DNA of 64,000 nucleotides from contig NC_065531.1 in the NCBI RefSeq assembly GCF_020184175.1, forward strand, positions 26,185,213 through 26,249,212, written 5' to 3'. The notes beneath the pieces were generated by a model that worked only from the letters and a program-made list of their open reading frames with translations, was not told where the DNA came from and did not search any database. Both the position numbers and the translations under genes were made by a program. Of the stretch, positions 63,193-64,000 are shown piece after piece (within the stretch, counting starts at the first letter, position 1; the number at the start of each line of letters is the position of its first letter). The stretch comes from Aphis gossypii (lineage: Eukaryota; Arthropoda; Insecta; Hemiptera; Aphididae).

Positions 63193-63758
63193 CGGGGTGA
63201 TCCATTTAACGTAATAGTCGTAAGACACTATCTTATATCAGAAAATACTAACTTTGAATATTATATTCATTTTATATAATTTTAAGTCGATATAAAACAA
63301 CATTTTAAAATTTATATTCCTAAATAAAATATTATTCATCTATGTAAATTAAATTTCAGAGTTAAATAATTAAAGTTTTAATGAGCTGAGTAGTGGGCCA
63401 ACATTTTTTGGGATATCTCTGTAGTAACCACTACGCCACTTCGCTCATTATCATAAGTATATAGGTATACTTATTAAATGCTTACAATTCATAAAATACT
63501 CGTCAAAAATTCAATTTTTAATAGAATTTGTATCAAAATATTTTAAAAAATATTTTATTTTTATTTTTTTGGAATAAGGAATTAAAAACGCTTTGTTATT
63601 AAAATAATAATAAAAATTTAAAGAAATTATTGCAATACAATTAATAGTAAAACATATATTCTTAAAAATGATGTTTTTTAATGATTTAAAATTATTTTCA
63701 AAAAAAACTTTTAACATTTAAAAAAAAAATAAGTGTCTTATGTTAAATGTATCACCCG
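63193..63758. mobile_element. 566-bp inverted-repeat element (GGGTGATCCATTTAAC ends)
   Basis: The left arm begins CGGGGTGATCCATTTAACG and continues to gtaagacac. Read from the right, the other arm is CGGGTGATACATTTAACATA then agacac, so the arms align for over 25 bases apart from a 10-base insertion on the left. There is no coding capacity. A target duplication is not clear. Confidence 0.6.
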
Positions 63759-64000
63759 ATGTATGTATAAATGTATATATTTAAACGATATACATATACG
63801 ACTTATATGTATGTAATATGTATCACGTGGACTGCTGCTTTATAGTAAACGATACCTGTTATAACTTTAATATATATATTATATTACAGTGTTTCTATAG
63901 TCCCACAGTCTATTAGGTCTGGGTGCTTGTGATTGTCTATGCCCTGGTTATGAAGTACACATTTATAAATCGTGCGCTTTTCGTGATACACATCACATAC
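63759..64000. other. Right edge of the window
   Basis: No gene or repeat recognised in the final 240 bases. Confidence 0.6.

Noticed and set aside
1..64000. CRISPR arrays, bacterial operons, tRNA or rRNA genes
   Set aside because: No direct-repeat/spacer pattern, no cloverleaf or rRNA signature was seen; the tandem repeats present are simple microsatellites.

Overview
The window reads as a stretch of insect nuclear genome, most probably an aphid (Hemiptera, Aphididae). It is very AT-rich, has short GT-AG introns, many 'taggtacctac'-type strings, abundant small inverted-repeat transposons and microsatellites, and a set of conserved animal genes with no bacterial operon signals. Species assignment is inference. 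All exon boundaries were placed by eye from splice sites, reading frame and family similarity; no alignment or RNA data were used.

Layout, left to right. (1) 1281-2248 (+): the last two coding exons of a Toll receptor (end of the leucine-rich region, membrane segment, TIR domain); the 5' part lies outside the window. (2) 3309-5768 (-): a nanos gene with the C-terminal (CCHC)2 zinc finger, converging on Toll. (3) 10339-16425 (+): TRAPPC9 (TRAPP II subunit, brunelleschi/NIBP), 18 exons, about 1146 residues, all phases consistent. (4) 18532-20123 (+): an unrecognised gene with an HMG-box-like tail. (5) 22606-24920 (+): UBL4A (GET/BAG6 pathway), whose first intron holds a complete single-exon presenilin gene (22789-23982, same strand). 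(6) 25191-27974 (-): methionine aminopeptidase 2, eight exons, one with a GC donor. (7) 32675-43450 (-): the RhoGAP synapse protein Syd-1 (PDZ, C2, RhoGAP), at least 15 exons. (8) 49709-51640 (+): Hip14/ZDHHC17 palmitoyltransferase (ankyrin repeats plus DHHC), two coding exons. (9) 51641-64000: gene-poor DNA with an orphan open exon and several inverted-repeat elements.

The genes are individually regulated and form no pathway unit, although several act in membrane traffic or at synapses (TRAPPC9, UBL4A, presenilin, Syd-1, Hip14). The most unusual arrangement is presenilin inside UBL4A intron 1, with its start codon only 135 bases after the UBL4A exon 1 donor, so the two products may be selected by splicing or retention of one intron. 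The non-coding DNA holds at least eight inverted-repeat elements, several with recognisable target-site duplications, one nearly palindromic.
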